Source: Chara braunii
Taxonomy: Eukaryota; Streptophyta; Charophyceae; Charales; Characeae
Assembly (NCBI GenBank): GCA_003427395.1
Contig: BFEA01000365.1
Coordinates: forward strand, 1,056,169 to 1,078,061
Length of the DNA stretch: 21,893 bases
Direction of reading: 5' to 3'
The position numbers and the translations under genes were made by a program. Below, in pieces: positions 8,706 to 17,873 of the stretch. The notes below the pieces were generated by a model. That model saw only the letters and a program-made list of their open reading frames with translations, was not told the origin of the DNA and made no database searches. Numbering within the stretch: position 1 is the first letter of the stretch; each line of letters opens with the position of its first letter.

Positions 8706-10360
8706 CATAAAAAGCAGGGCTCTCATCCGTCCAGCAATTAGAAGATATATCATCATGATTGGGGGAACAAAACCCTGGGGTGGTGGATCCACCACCAGGG
8801 AGTCAGCCCCCCCGAGATCCCGCGGGTATCATGGTTGCCTTTGGAAGCCCCTATTCGCATTCTGGGGGTCTCCCTCACAGCAGAAGGACGACCGACGTCC
8901 AATAATGAGTGGATATCCCAACCGGCACTCAACAAACTTGCTGCATGGAAAGAAAAACACACGTCTCTCTTGGGCCGGGCGCTGGTGATTAACAACGTGG
9001 TCTTGGCAACACTCTGGTATAGATCAGCGATCTGGGCACTGGACAAAATGGCCCTCCGACCGCTCTTGAGACAGGCTGCGACGTACCTGTGGAGGGGCAA
9101 CCACGAATACACAAATGTAATCATCAGGGTGGCATGGCGATCGACAAATCGAGAGGGGGACTTGGGATCATCGACCCGCCAACCCAAACTGAAGCACTCG
9201 CAGTTCAATGGATCAAAAGGCTTATTTTCAACCCTCAGACCCCCTGGGCGGCACTGGCACTGGAGCAAATCGCAAGACTGGGGCCCCCAGTCCCGCCGGG
9301 CACAGACCCGATGATGTGGTTAGAAAACAGATCTTGGCCAATCCCGCGGGGAGCCCCCCGCTCGCCCGCTGCCCCCTTGCCGTTGGATTGACAGGCTGCT
9401 AGAGCAGATATTAAAAAAGACCCCTTCTGGCCCAACCTGTTAAAAATCTGGCGTAAACTTCCCCTCCCGGACAAGGTCCCCCCGGCGAGATGGGAAGAGG
9501 TCTGCCAGCAGCCTCTCTTTAACAACAGATGGATCAAAGACTCAGTGGGTCACTCTCCGCAATGCACGGACTCACCATGGCGGGGATGGGTTGCAAGAGG
9601 GATAACGAGGATAAGGGATATATGGGATCCGGCTATCCAAAAGTGGTTCCCCCCGAAAACCATGAGGACCAAGTTATGGTATTGCCATCACCCGGATGAC
9701 GCCCTCGAGGAAATAATTGAAATGATCCCCCTGGACTGGGTCCGGATTCTGCGAAAAGGTCCAAAGTTGCGGAAGAAAGACTGGGTGGCAATAAGAGGGA
9801 GACCTCGTTGGGTGGGCAGCATAATGAACAAACATCCACAGGGGGAGTCGTCTCTCCGCCTCTACCAATTGCACCAGGACAACATTTTGTGCGCACCACA
9901 TCCAGCAATAACAGACAGGGTCCAGGACGATGAGCTATTCCGGGTACGAGTCCTGAACATCGACGACGGATGGCTGGCATTCAAACCAGATCTGTCCATC
10001 GCGGACCTCCCTTTAGACCCCATCAACTGGTCCTGGTCCGACACAGTAGGGAGACGCCAGAAAAACACCCGGCCTCTGCATCTCTTGTCTGTCAAAGCCA
10101 CCTACATAATGCTGAGGCCTAGGGTCCACCTCAAAGACCAGATAGAAGACAGGTGGAGAAAGCAGCTCAATGTAAGCAGACAGTCGCTGAGGCCGATTAA
10201 ATGGTTCTCGATCGCTCCTACCTCTCCAGGACCGTGGTGGGAGGAGGGGTACGATTGGAGACTACCTCCGCCTCCTTATGTGTGGCATCTGTTGGACCGC
10301 GAGCTTCGAGCCGAGCCAGACTACACCACATCGATAGGTGGACTCTTCACAGAGCACTGA
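8706..10360 (+). pseudogene. LINE (non-LTR retrotransposon) ORF2 fragment: end of reverse transcriptase plus C-terminal region
   Basis: The fragment begins near KSRAL, typical of the reverse-transcriptase stretch before the [YI]LGV motif. It reads in one frame through IRILGVSLTAEG, AAWKEKHTSLLGRALVIN and YLWRGN (about 8742-9150). A frameshift then leads to the DKSRGGLGIIDP motif common to LINE C-terminal parts. That second frame is open to 10360 apart from one TGA at 9389-9391, through PWRGWVARGITRIRDIWDP and a Trp/Pro-rich end. Order, spacing and motifs are those of L1-like plant/algal/animal LINEs. The endonuclease and the catalytic palm (FADD box) are missing, so it is 5'-truncated. No poly(A) tail is visible after the end. 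It is dead as an element: two breaks and no catalytic core. Confidence 0.85.
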
Positions 10361-10621
10361 GACTCGTGGTGAGGACCTGGTGATGCCGATCACCTCATAG
10401 CCGTCTACCAGCTGATGCGTTATTACGAGACTATCGATGCGCCGGGTATCGCGTAGTGGAGGAGCTCGATGATGATGAGGAGGAGGCTTAGGAGCCCAAT
10501 TGGGTAGACTCCGACCGGGAGGACGTCGAGTCAGGAGAGGAGGACGATGTCGCTGAGGGTCATTTCCCGAGGATAGGAGTCGCCATCAGGGCCTAGGGAG
10601 TAGTACGCAGTGACTGAGTGA
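10361..10621 (+). other. Acidic open fragment downstream of the LINE
   Basis: The frame starting after the TGA at 10381 is open to 10593 apart from a TAG at 10489-10491. It encodes a stretch rich in D and E (VVEELDDDEEEA, then WVDSDREDVESGEEDDVAEG). It may be the decayed tail of the LINE polyprotein or of another gene. I cannot tell which. No regulatory motif is evident before the ORF that starts at 10622. Confidence 0.35.
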
Positions 10622-11347
10622 ATGTGGTGGCTAGCAGAGGTAGAGGAGTTCCCCGTCATAGATCAATGGTGGAGGCATGAACCCCCAGAGTTAGTGGAGG
10701 GAGAACTATTGAAGTTCACCCTTCCCTCTCGCGCCATCTACGAAAATGACAACAGTTCCGGGTGGCGATCGATATTCTTTAGGTGGGGCGTATGGTTGTG
10801 GATATATCGAGAGTTCAATAAGATAAGAGATAATAGGGGTAGACTCTTTCCACAAGGCCGCTGGGGGGAGGTGAAGGCCTTCTTGTACTTTAGCGTTGAA
10901 GTCGTGAAGGAGGCTGCTCTGTCCCTTGTCATCTGGGGATCGTGCGCAATCTTAGACTTGGGTGAGCGATAGCTCCGAGAGGAGATAAAGACCTTTAAGC
11001 AGAACAAGAAGAAGGATGCGAGAAGGTGGCCTACGAGGACTTTTGTTACAGAGATCTCGGGAGAGTTCCGGATCGCTGGGCCGAGATTCTTCCTTTACTC
11101 TAACAGACGATTGAAGACGACTGTGCCAACGTTCGTAGTCGAGGAGTTGTTCGGGGGGGTAAGAGGACTGGCGGAGTCCTACCTGACCCTACAGGAGCTC
11201 AGTATTTTCTCCCATAACGACCTAGATACTGACTACAAATACTACTCTCTCTTGACAGGAGGGCTACGCTGCGGAAACGAGAGGCTCCAACTCATAGAGC
11301 TAGTACGATCTATAGCTCCTACCCTGAACAAAGTGAACTTACTGTGA
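10622..11347 (+). pseudogene. Unrecognised ORF (D), 241 codons with one in-frame TAG
   Basis: ATG at 10622 directly follows an in-frame TGA. The frame is then open to TGA at 11345-11347 except for TAG at 10970-10972. The protein has a Trp-rich N-terminus (WWLAEVEEFPVIDQWW), a hydrophobic aromatic middle (WRSIFFRWGVWLWIYREF and VVKEAALSLVIWGSCAIL, which could be a membrane segment), a basic patch after the stop (KTFKQNKKKDARRW) and a C-terminal half with TFVVEELFGGVRGLAESYL and LTGGLRCGNERLQLIELVRS. I recognise no family. The reading is coherent on both sides of the TAG, so this is either a recently inactivated gene or one read through. It could be an accessory part of a transposon, since a LINE fragment is next door. 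Confidence 0.5.
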
Positions 11348-11620
11348 CGATAGACACCAGTCGCCGTGACCTGCTGTGTGAACCTTCCTTATTTGGAGGT
11401 TTCCACAACTCCGAGTTAGTTTGCACTTTGCTGCTGTTTACTCGTCATTGTTTTCTGATTCCGCCTAGCTGGTCTGCTATTTCGCTTCTCCTGTCCATCC
11501 CACAATGGACAGTATGGACACCCTGTAACGAAGTGGGAGTATACTCGCAGTTGTGATTCCAGCTAGACTCACTGTGCGTCACGCTTACATGCTACCCCAT
11601 TTTTCCTCACATAATGCAGA
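11348..11620. other. Intergenic region before family A
   Basis: No gene is supported. It contains the palindromic site at 11534-11549. From there to 11620 it is similar to 13107-13194 (TATACTCGCAGTT, ACATGCTACC, TTTCCTCACRTAATGCAG), so the whole upstream region of family A genes was duplicated. A small TGTCCAT/ATGGACA inverted pair lies near 11491-11512. Confidence 0.6.
11534..11549. promoter_or_regulatory. Palindromic site (TGGGAGT-AT-ACTCGCA)
   Basis: Six of seven arm bases pair. It lies about 70 bases before the family A start fragment at 11621, the same distance as the 13107 site to the start at 13195. Its role as a protein-binding site is inference. Confidence 0.5.
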
Positions 11621-11785
11621 ATGAACTCCAACCAGACCTTGGCCCTTGCAAGTACTTCCTGCTCGGCTCAAGTCACGTCATTATTGTCATGTGCAGTGCT
11701 CACCCTCAGTTCCTTTACTTTATATGTCCCTTTCCACATATTGCCCACCCCCCCCCTTGCATGTGTCGCGGGCCTCACGTAATCG
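11621..11785 (+). pseudogene. Family A start fragment (A0)
   Basis: ATG at 11621 in the context ATAATGCAGAATGAAC opens a frame beginning MNSNQTLALASTSCS, nearly the same as the A2 start (MNSNQTSARASASCS). DNA similarity to A2 holds to about 11682 and then stops. Downstream codons do not resemble the family, and the frame closes near 11785. This is a duplicated 5' end (upstream region plus about 20 codons) with no gene body, probably left by unequal exchange. Confidence 0.6.
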
Positions 11786-11838
11786 CATCATTCGCATCAT
11801 CTCTAACATGACATTATCGCTTCGACATGTAATGCAGG

Positions 11839-12772
11839 ATGAACTCAAACCAAACTTCTACTGTTTGCACTTCGCGTCACCCAAGCGAGCCGAGTAACTG
11901 TTCCTCTACTTGCAACGTCTCGCCGTTTCCCGATCAGGATCTCATTATTTTGAACTGAAACATATGGGAGAACCATCTCGTGAGCATTGACCCTCAATAT
12001 ATGCACATTGAAAGCGGTGCTGCGCCGAACGGGGAAATCTCTATGAGTTTAACCTATGACAACGACGGACAAATTGTGGTCGCCACGGATAACGGGTCGA
12101 ATTTCTGGTACCTGTACTCGCTGCAGACTGATGTCGAGGTAGATCCGGACGGCGACGACGAGGATGATAAGGAGCCTGAGGACGTTGTTACTCCAACAGA
12201 GATGGTTGACGCTTGGGACAGCCTTTGTGCCATCTAGCGATGGCCAACTTAAGATAGGAGCCAAGTAAAGCTATGTGCATGGTTTTGCTTTGGAAAACCC
12301 GAGTTGCGGACCCCAGTCTTCGTTGACTACTATGGTCGAATTCAGGTGTTCAATCGGAACACTACCGTTACGACGCTTTTTACGGCTGTCAAGGTCGACG
12401 GTCGAAAAACGAAAGCTCATTTCATTGTAAGGGAGGAGTACCGAGGTGTCACCCTCAGTCGCGCGGAAGCGTTTCACAGCCCGACTCTTGCTGGTGCTCT
12501 AGGGCGATTCATAACTCGGCTATCCTTAGATGCGGCTCTTAGGAAGGAGCTCAAGTTATAGGTGGACTGTTTGGTACACAGTCAGATGCACTACCTTTTC
12601 TGATAATTGCGATGAAATATCATGGATAGTCGAATATAGGGATCAGAACATGGACGTTGTTTTCCACAAAGATGACTACCACCGGTTGGGTACGAGGAAG
12701 GTAGAAGTGCTCCGACGCACTTTAAAAAAAGTATATGATTGTCCTTACTATGAAGACGGGCATCCCTGGTAG
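11839..12772 (+). pseudogene. Family A paralogue 1 (A1), heavily degraded
   Basis: It starts at ATG 11839 (context GTAATGCAGGATGAAC). Alignment with A3 shows the same order of blocks: MNSNQTS start; QYMHIESGAAPNGE; GSNFWYLYSL; an acidic segment (12141-12190); CAWFCFGKP; YYGRIQVFNRNTTVTTLFTA; VDGRKTKAHFIVREEYRG; AFHSPTLAGALGRF; VDCLVHSQMHYLF; then, after a frameshift near 12600, NCDEISWIVEYRDQNMD and a C-terminal DCPYYEDGHPW. In-frame stops lie at 11956 (TGA), 12235 (TAG), 12250 (TAA) and 12559 (TAG). The stops fall where A2 or A3 have ordinary codons (CAG, GAG, AGG-like), so they are mutations. I recognise no known family. The conserved CxxC..GH at the family's C-terminus (CPYY here) suggests a small metal-binding end in intact members. 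Confidence 0.8.
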
Positions 12773-12779
12773 GTGTGTC

Positions 12780-13150
12780 CTTGCACGATCGCTGTTGCCA
12801 TTCCTGATAGACCACGTGGGTGTCATCGCTGACATGCAGTTGTCGTTCCTGGTAGACTCGAACTGCGAATCTATTCTCAGTTATCAGACCCCGAGTAGGC
12901 CGTTCCTGCTAGGCTCGAAGCGCAAATCTATTCTCAGTTATCAGACCCCGATGAGTTTTCTAATTCTCAGTTATCAGACCCCGAGTACGCATTCTCAGTT
13001 AGTAGACCCGGGTAGGCCCTTCCTGCTAGACTAGAAATGCGAATCTATTCTCAGTTATTACAGCCCGACCAGGCCGTTCTGTTGCTTCATTATGAAATAG
13101 CATAAGTGTGAGTATACTCGCAGTTATCATTCCTGCCAGACACCGTGGGC
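12780..13150. repeat. Degenerate minisatellite built from the palindromic site
   Basis: About five to six units of roughly 30-60 bases repeat the order GTTCCTGSTAGRCTCGAA, TGCGAATCTATTCTCAGTTA, TCAGACCCCGAG, GTAGGCC. Palindromic sites of the form TGCGAAT-CT-ATTCTCA are seen at 12864-12879, about 12921-12936 and 13038-13053. Truncated units lie between. The array ends at the palindrome at 13107, just before gene A2. It looks like amplification of a cis element in the A2 upstream region. Confidence 0.75.
13107..13122. promoter_or_regulatory. Palindromic site upstream of A2 (TGTGAGT-AT-ACTCGCA)
   Basis: Six of seven arm positions pair. It is 73 bases before ATG 13195. The segment between (ACATGCTACC, TTTCCTCACGTAATGCAG) is conserved with 11549-11620. 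It is a candidate operator or promoter element; function is inferred from position and repetition. Confidence 0.55.
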
Positions 13151-13194
13151 GTCATGGCTAACATGCTACCTCGGGTTTCCTCACGTAATGCAGG

Positions 13195-13919
13195 ATGAAC
13201 TCCAACCAGACCTCGGCCCGCGCAAGCGCTTCCTGCTCGTCTCGCGGTGACGTCTCTCAAGACCAGATTCCAGATCTCGGTCTCTTCATTTTGGACAAGA
13301 ATATATAAGAGTATGAGCGAGTGAACTGTTCACGCCGATATCTGAACATCGAATCGGATGTTGCGCCTGATGGACAAGTTGCTGCGATATTTACAATGGG
13401 CGCCACTATTGATGACCTTGTGGTCGATCGAGATATGGGTTGGAACTTCTGGTACCTATACTCCTTGGAAGACGAAATTGATGTGGAGCCAGTTGGCGAG
13501 GAAAAAGATTCAGAACCTGCCACTCCTGAAGAGATGACGGACGCGTGGCGCGTCCTCTGTGCAAAGCAGAGATGGTCAACTGCCGAGAAGTAACCCTTAA
13601 TTCCGTGCAAGCGTTTCGCAGCCCCACAGTCGAGGGTGCGCTCGGACGCTTCAGAGATCGGTTATCGCACGATGCGCCGTTAAGGAAGGAGCTGAACTTC
13701 AGAGTCGACTGTTTGGTCCACTCTCTGTTGCACTACTTTTTTGATAATTGTGACGAGATATCCTGGAGAGTGGAACATAGGGACCACAACTTAGACGCTA
13801 TTTTCCGAGAGGAGGAGCACTGTTTGTCGGTTACGAAGGTAGTTACGTTTGTCGACGGCCGACAGTGTGATGTATTCGACTGTCTGTACTGTCGCAACGG
13901 ACATCCTGAATATCAGTAA
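13195..13919 (+). pseudogene. Family A paralogue 2 (A2), internally deleted
   Basis: It starts at ATG 13195 (MNSNQTSARASASC) with a TAA at 13306-13308. The frame then continues through RRYLNIESDVAPDGQ, GWNFWYLYSLEDEIDVEP, an acidic linker and EEMTDAWRVLCAKQRWSTAEK to a TAA at about 13591. The segment present in A1 and A3 from CAWFGLGKP through the EEFHG block (about 190 bases in A3, 14591-14782) is missing. The remaining C-terminal half resumes in another frame from EVTLNSVQAFRSPTVEGAL to DCLYCRNGHPEYQ. An internal deletion plus a frameshift and a stop make a normal product unlikely, although the C-terminal half (13545-13919) is open for 124 codons. Confidence 0.8.
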
Positions 13920-14215
13920 GAGAAGTTGTCCATACTAGGCTTGTAGTCCGACCGAAATAAGTCGCGGATCAAACGACGGTTACAAAACTCGCGCTCTCTT
14001 CCAAAGTGCGAATCTATTCCGACTTTTGAACCGCATGAATGTTGTGTAGTCCAGATTAAGCAACGGTTTGCGAAGTGTGAATGTACTTCCAGTTATCGAG
14101 CGTTGTCGTGCATCGGACAAGATCGTGTACATGTTTTTCATGCACTCGCTTCTTTTTCTATGCACTTGGAGAATTGCAACTGACGCGCTTCATTGTGTTT
14201 CTCTGCTGATGCATA
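13920..14215. other. Intergenic region upstream of A3
   Basis: No gene is supported. It carries one clear palindromic site at 14007-14022 (TGCGAAT-CT-ATTCCGA) and a weaker one at 14076-14091 (TGTGAAT-GT-ACTTCCA) followed by CAGTTAT, as at other sites. The start context CTGATGCATAATGG resembles the TGCAG-ATG context of the other genes with one changed base. Confidence 0.55.
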
Positions 14216-15136
14216 ATGGATGCCAATACTTCGTCGCAGAGTAGGGACTCAGCGCCAAACACCGATCTAATCATTTTGTCAAAAAATATTCGGGAAGAGA
14301 ATGGGCGTTCAAGTGTGGACCGTGACTACCTGCACATCGAAAGCGATGTGGCCCCTGACGGGGAAATACCTTAGTGGCAAAGTGCGGAAGGCGGACCCCT
14401 TCACTTTTGCCGTGATCCGGGGTCGAACTTTTGGTACCTGTACACTCTGATGAAGGACGTACGGGCATACCCTATCGGGTTGGAGTCACTTTTGAAGAGG
14501 GTACCCATCGAAGAGGAACCCGTCGAAACTTCTAAGATGGAGGAAGCATGGCACGTTCTTTGTGAAAAAGAAAAGTGGACGTCGGAGGACAAGGTGCATA
14601 AAAAACATTGTGCTTGGTTTGGCCTCGGGAAACCAACGATGTCGGCGCCGATAATCATGCACTACTTCGGTCGAGTGAGGGTGTGTAATTGTGGCACCAC
14701 CGTCGCAACGCTCTTCACTGCCGCGAAGGTGGACGGTCGAAGAATAAGAGTTTTTTTCCTCGCAAGGGAGGAATTTCATGGTGTCAACCTCACTTCATTT
14801 CAAGCGTTTCACACATCCGGGCTTACTGGTTCCCTCGCGCGGTTCAAAAATAGGCTAGCCATAGATCCTGCACTCCAGGATGAGCTGGATTTGAGGTTCG
14901 ACTGTTTGGTGCACCAGCAACTTCACTACCTCTTTGATCGCTGCGACGTATTAAATTTCACAGTCGAACAAAGGGACAACGAATTGCGAACTGTTTACCG
15001 TTCTCTGAATTATTCAGCCTCCGGACCTCACGATGTCACACTGGGTAATGGGAAGTTGAGATATGTGTGTGACTGCCCTTACTGCGATGCCGGACATCTA
15101 CATCTTCACGAGCGGCGTTCTGAATTTGTAGCTTAG
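14216..15136 (+). pseudogene. Family A paralogue 3 (A3), the best-preserved member (about 306 codons)
   Basis: It starts at ATG 14216 (MDANTSSQSR). Blocks in order: DYLHIESDVAPDGE (near residue 40), GSNFWYLYTL (75), MEEAWHVLCEKEKWTSED (105), CAWFGLGKP (130), HYFGRVRVCNCGTTVATLF (145), VDGRRIRVFFLAREEFHG (170), AFHTSGLTGSLARFKNRL (195), RFDCLVHQQLHYLFDRCD (225) and a C-terminal CDCPYCDAGH (290). A TAG lies at 14372-14374. Around it (14370-14417) another frame aligns better with A1, so the defect may be a pair of compensating small indels rather than a simple nonsense change. From 14418 to the TAG at 15134 the frame is clean. No known family is recognised. The Cys pair plus His at the C-terminus is shared by the copies, but its role is unknown. 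Confidence 0.78.
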
Positions 15137-15382
15137 TGTTTTTTTTTGTGCAAATAGACTCGCACTATGCTTACATGCCATTGCCCCTTTGCTTATGTCT
15201 CCTTCAATATACCCCATCCCTTTGCTTATCCCTCCTATAGGATTATAAACATTGCATGCCAAACTCTCTATCCAAGTACGAGTTCAGCAGTCGGTCTCAA
15301 CATCGCCGTTTACCCACCTCTCTGTGCATGACAAGGTGGAATGTTTGACACCCGCAAGGGCTATTCTCTGTTCTGATGCAGG
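15137..15382. other. Intergenic region upstream of B
   Basis: No gene is supported. It contains a palindromic site at 15149-15164 (TGCAAAT-AG-ACTCGCA) right after A3. It also has a copy of the CTCTCTATCCAAGTACGAGT string (about 15265-15284) that precedes palindromes at 17.6, 19.9 and 20.1 kb; here only the left half-site is kept. The B start is preceded by CTGATGCAGGATG. Confidence 0.55.
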
Positions 15383-15976
15383 ATGTCGTCTGGAAGTGTC
15401 AGTGGGACGATCGTTGTCAGAGACCTCGGCTACTGCGAAAGTCTGCGAAGTGCAGTTGTTACCGTAACTGAGAACATGTATGATTTATAGTGGTTTGGCA
15501 ACATTGTGCTTCCTAGATACCACTACCTTCCGGTCCGCGAAGACGTTCGCGCTCGTATCCAGCCGTTTGTTTCGCCCCCGCTTACCCCAGCTTTTCAGTA
15601 CATTGTGATGGCCACGCTACGAGACAGGCCCGTCTTCGGACTTGATTTCTACATTGCGTCCGAAGGGGAGTTGAGAAGTTGTCTGTATTATTCCTACATA
15701 ACCACCACATCTTTCGATACAATGCCAGAAGGTTGTGAGCCTGCCATTACATTTTTTTTAACGATCTTCATCATGCATATCGCCTCGTGCTTGGATGGAG
15801 AATCGTTCCTTGTATCCGGTGTGAGAGAAGATGATGACAGTCCCCCGTCCTGGGGAGACCGTTGTCCGTTCGAAATCCGTCGCTGGAGCAGTTTGAATCG
15901 AGTTTTAAGAGATACACTCATACGCAACTTGTCGAATATCGAAGCAGATCTTGAGGCCCGAACCAAGTCCTTTTAA
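15383..15976 (+). pseudogene. Unrecognised single-exon ORF (B), 197 codons with one in-frame TAG
   Basis: ATG at 15383 follows TGATGCAG directly, the same start context as A1 and A2. The frame is open to TAA at 15974-15976 apart from TAG at 15488-15490 (codon 36). The N-terminus (MSSGSVSGTIVVRDLG) is Ser-rich like the family A starts. After the stop come YHYLPVREDVRARIQPFVSP, QYIVMATLRDRPVFGLDFY, a hydrophobic ITFFLTIFIMHIASCL (about residues 128-143) that could be buried or membrane-associated, and an acidic VREDDDSPPSWGD. No homology to A or C is obvious and I recognise no family. The position and upstream elements place it in the same gene set. Confidence 0.6.
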
Positions 15977-16125
15977 TCGACTTGAACATAGACGAGCGCA
16001 ACGACGACGATCGCGGGAGGCTACTCGAAGACTGCACATGCTGCTGATATGAAGATCGTACTAACTCTTTTCACGCAACCCATGCTACGAAGATACTCTT
16101 CGTCTGAGGATATTCGGATTCTATA

Positions 16126-16141
16126 TGCGAATAGACTCACA
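16126..16141. promoter_or_regulatory. Palindromic site in tandem unit, copy 1
   Basis: TGCGAAT-AG-ACTCACA pairs at five of seven arm positions. It stands about 22 bases before TTTTGCAG, in the same order as at the family A genes. Confidence 0.45.
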
Positions 16142-16820
16142 TTTATCACCTCACGCATTTTGCAGTGGATCTGGGCCTATCACGAATCGTGTCGGGCTTG
16201 GATGAGCTTCTGTGTGCGACTTGTGTAGGCATGTGAACATCGTGTCAGGTAGGACTTTAGCTTGAATCAGCGTTTGTCGGCTTGAATCGTGTCAGGTAGG
16301 ACTTGGATGAGCTTTTGTCTAATTTAGGACTTCGGCACGAATCAGCGTTTGTGTAGGTCTTCGGCTTGAATCAGCGTTCGTGTAGGACTTCGGTTAAACT
16401 TGTTTTCCACATGTTCGTATTTCAGATAGGGTTTGTTTCAAGTGTAGCTCTTCGGCCTGAATCATCTTTCGTGTAGGATTTTTCGGCTTGTGGCGACGAG
16501 GGCGTGTCATACACTGTACAGAAGCGTCTTCTGTAGATGAGGGCATGCCATGTACACTATACGACATGGGCTTGAATAATTTTTGGAAAGCGTACATGTA
16601 CCTTAGAACGTGTCCATCAATGATTTTTGGAAAGGCTCCATGTACTTTGTGATTTCTGGAAAGCTTCTGTGTACTTCGTAATTTTGCATTGAATGAGTTT
16701 TGAAAACGCCTGTGTGTACTTTGCAATTTGCCATTGAATGATTCTTTTGCATTGAACGATTTCTGGTAATTCTCGCATGCTACGAAGATACTCTTCGTCT
16801 CAGGATATTTGAATTCTATA

Positions 16821-16836
16821 TGCGAATAGACTCGCA
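16821..16836. promoter_or_regulatory. Palindromic site in tandem unit, copy 2
   Basis: TGCGAAT-AG-ACTCGCA pairs at six of seven arm positions. It is closer to the consensus than the copy 1 site. Confidence 0.5.
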
Positions 16837-17415
16837 TTTGTCACCTCACGCCTTTTGCAGTGGGTCTGGGCCTACGCTGATTCGTGTCGGGCTTCGATGA
16901 GCTTCTGTGTGCGACTTGTGTAGGCAGGTGAACATCGTGCTGGGTTTGGATGAGCTTTTGTCTAATTTAGGACTTCGTCACGAATCAGCGTTTGTGTAGG
17001 TCTTCGGCTTGAATCAGCGATCGTGTAGGACTTCGGTTTAACTTGTTTTCGACATGTTCGTATTTGAGATAGGGTATGTTTCAAGTGTAGATCTTCGGCT
17101 TGAATCAGCTTTCGTGTAGGACTTTTCGGTTTGTGGCGACGAGGGCGTGTCATACACTGTACGGAAGCGTCTTCTGTAGATGAGGGCATGCCATGTAGAC
17201 TGTACGGTGTGGGCTTGAATGATTTTGGAAAGTCTACATGTACCTTAGAATGTGTCCTTCAATGATTTTTGGAAAGACTCCATGTACTTTGTGATTTTTG
17301 GAAAGCTTCCGTGTACTTCGCAATTTTGCATTGAATGAGTTTTGGAAACGCCTTTGTGTACTTTGCTATTTGCCATTGAATGATTTTTGTGCATTGAATG
17401 ATTTCTGGTAACTCT

Positions 17416-17873
17416 CCGTGTGTTGTACAACTTCACCTTTAGAAAAACACTAGTCAACTTGAACGCGATGACGAGAGTTACTTATATGAATGGATATATG
17501 TCTTCTCCACATAAAGATTTGATTAAATTTTCACCCGGTAATTTACAAATGATAAGCCAATGGTGTGTGCACCTGCTTCTCCATCTAATGCAAGTTCGTT
17601 CGCACTTCTGGTGTGAACCCCGAGCGATTCCCTTGTACTTTGCTTCAACTTGACCTTTAAAAAAAACACAGGCAACCTGCAATTGTTTCCCTCTCCCCAT
17701 TTATCCCCACTCTCACAATAGTGCCCTCGCAAATGTTTCGATCTCTCATCTTCATTTGATGGGATGCATGCATGTTTTCGATATAAAGATGCTCATGTCG
17801 AGGAGGGGATCGAACGCACCGCTGGTAAGCACCTGCACATTACAAAGCAAGAGCACATACCAATTGGAATATC
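17416..17873. other. Shared flank cassette and spacer
   Basis: No gene is supported. From about 17515 (TTTTCACCCGGTAATTTACA, AATGATAAGCC, ATGGTGTGTGCACCTGC, TTCTCCATCTA) the DNA is similar to 19769-19860 and 20040-20126. A palindromic site (TGCAAGT-TC-GTTCGCA, 17589-17604) sits at the same relative place. CAACTT-ACCTTTARAAAAACAC occurs twice (about 17429 and about 17646). Confidence 0.6.

Larger units (their letters stand above)
16081..17415. repeat. Two tandem copies of a roughly 0.65-0.70 kb unit
   Basis: Copy 1 (16081-16775) and copy 2 (16776 to about 17415) both begin CATGCTACGAAGATACTCTT. Each has a palindromic site (16126-16141 and 16821-16836), then CACCTCACGC-TTTTGCAGTGG, which matches the TCACGTAATGCAGGATG start context of family A but with no coding frame after it. 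The unit continues with CTTGAATCAGCGTTTGTG repeats and ends in about five roughly 45-bp subrepeats (AATGATTTTTGGAAAG, then GTACTTTG). Copy 2 lacks about 50 bases present near 16245 in copy 1. Minus-strand open frames shared by both copies are short, so I treat the unit as non-coding or as a decayed gene with its upstream region. Confidence 0.82.

Noticed and set aside
12780-13150. CRISPR-like array
   Set aside because: Units are of uneven length and contain the same palindromic site as the gene flanks. There are no unique spacers of constant size, and the DNA is eukaryotic.
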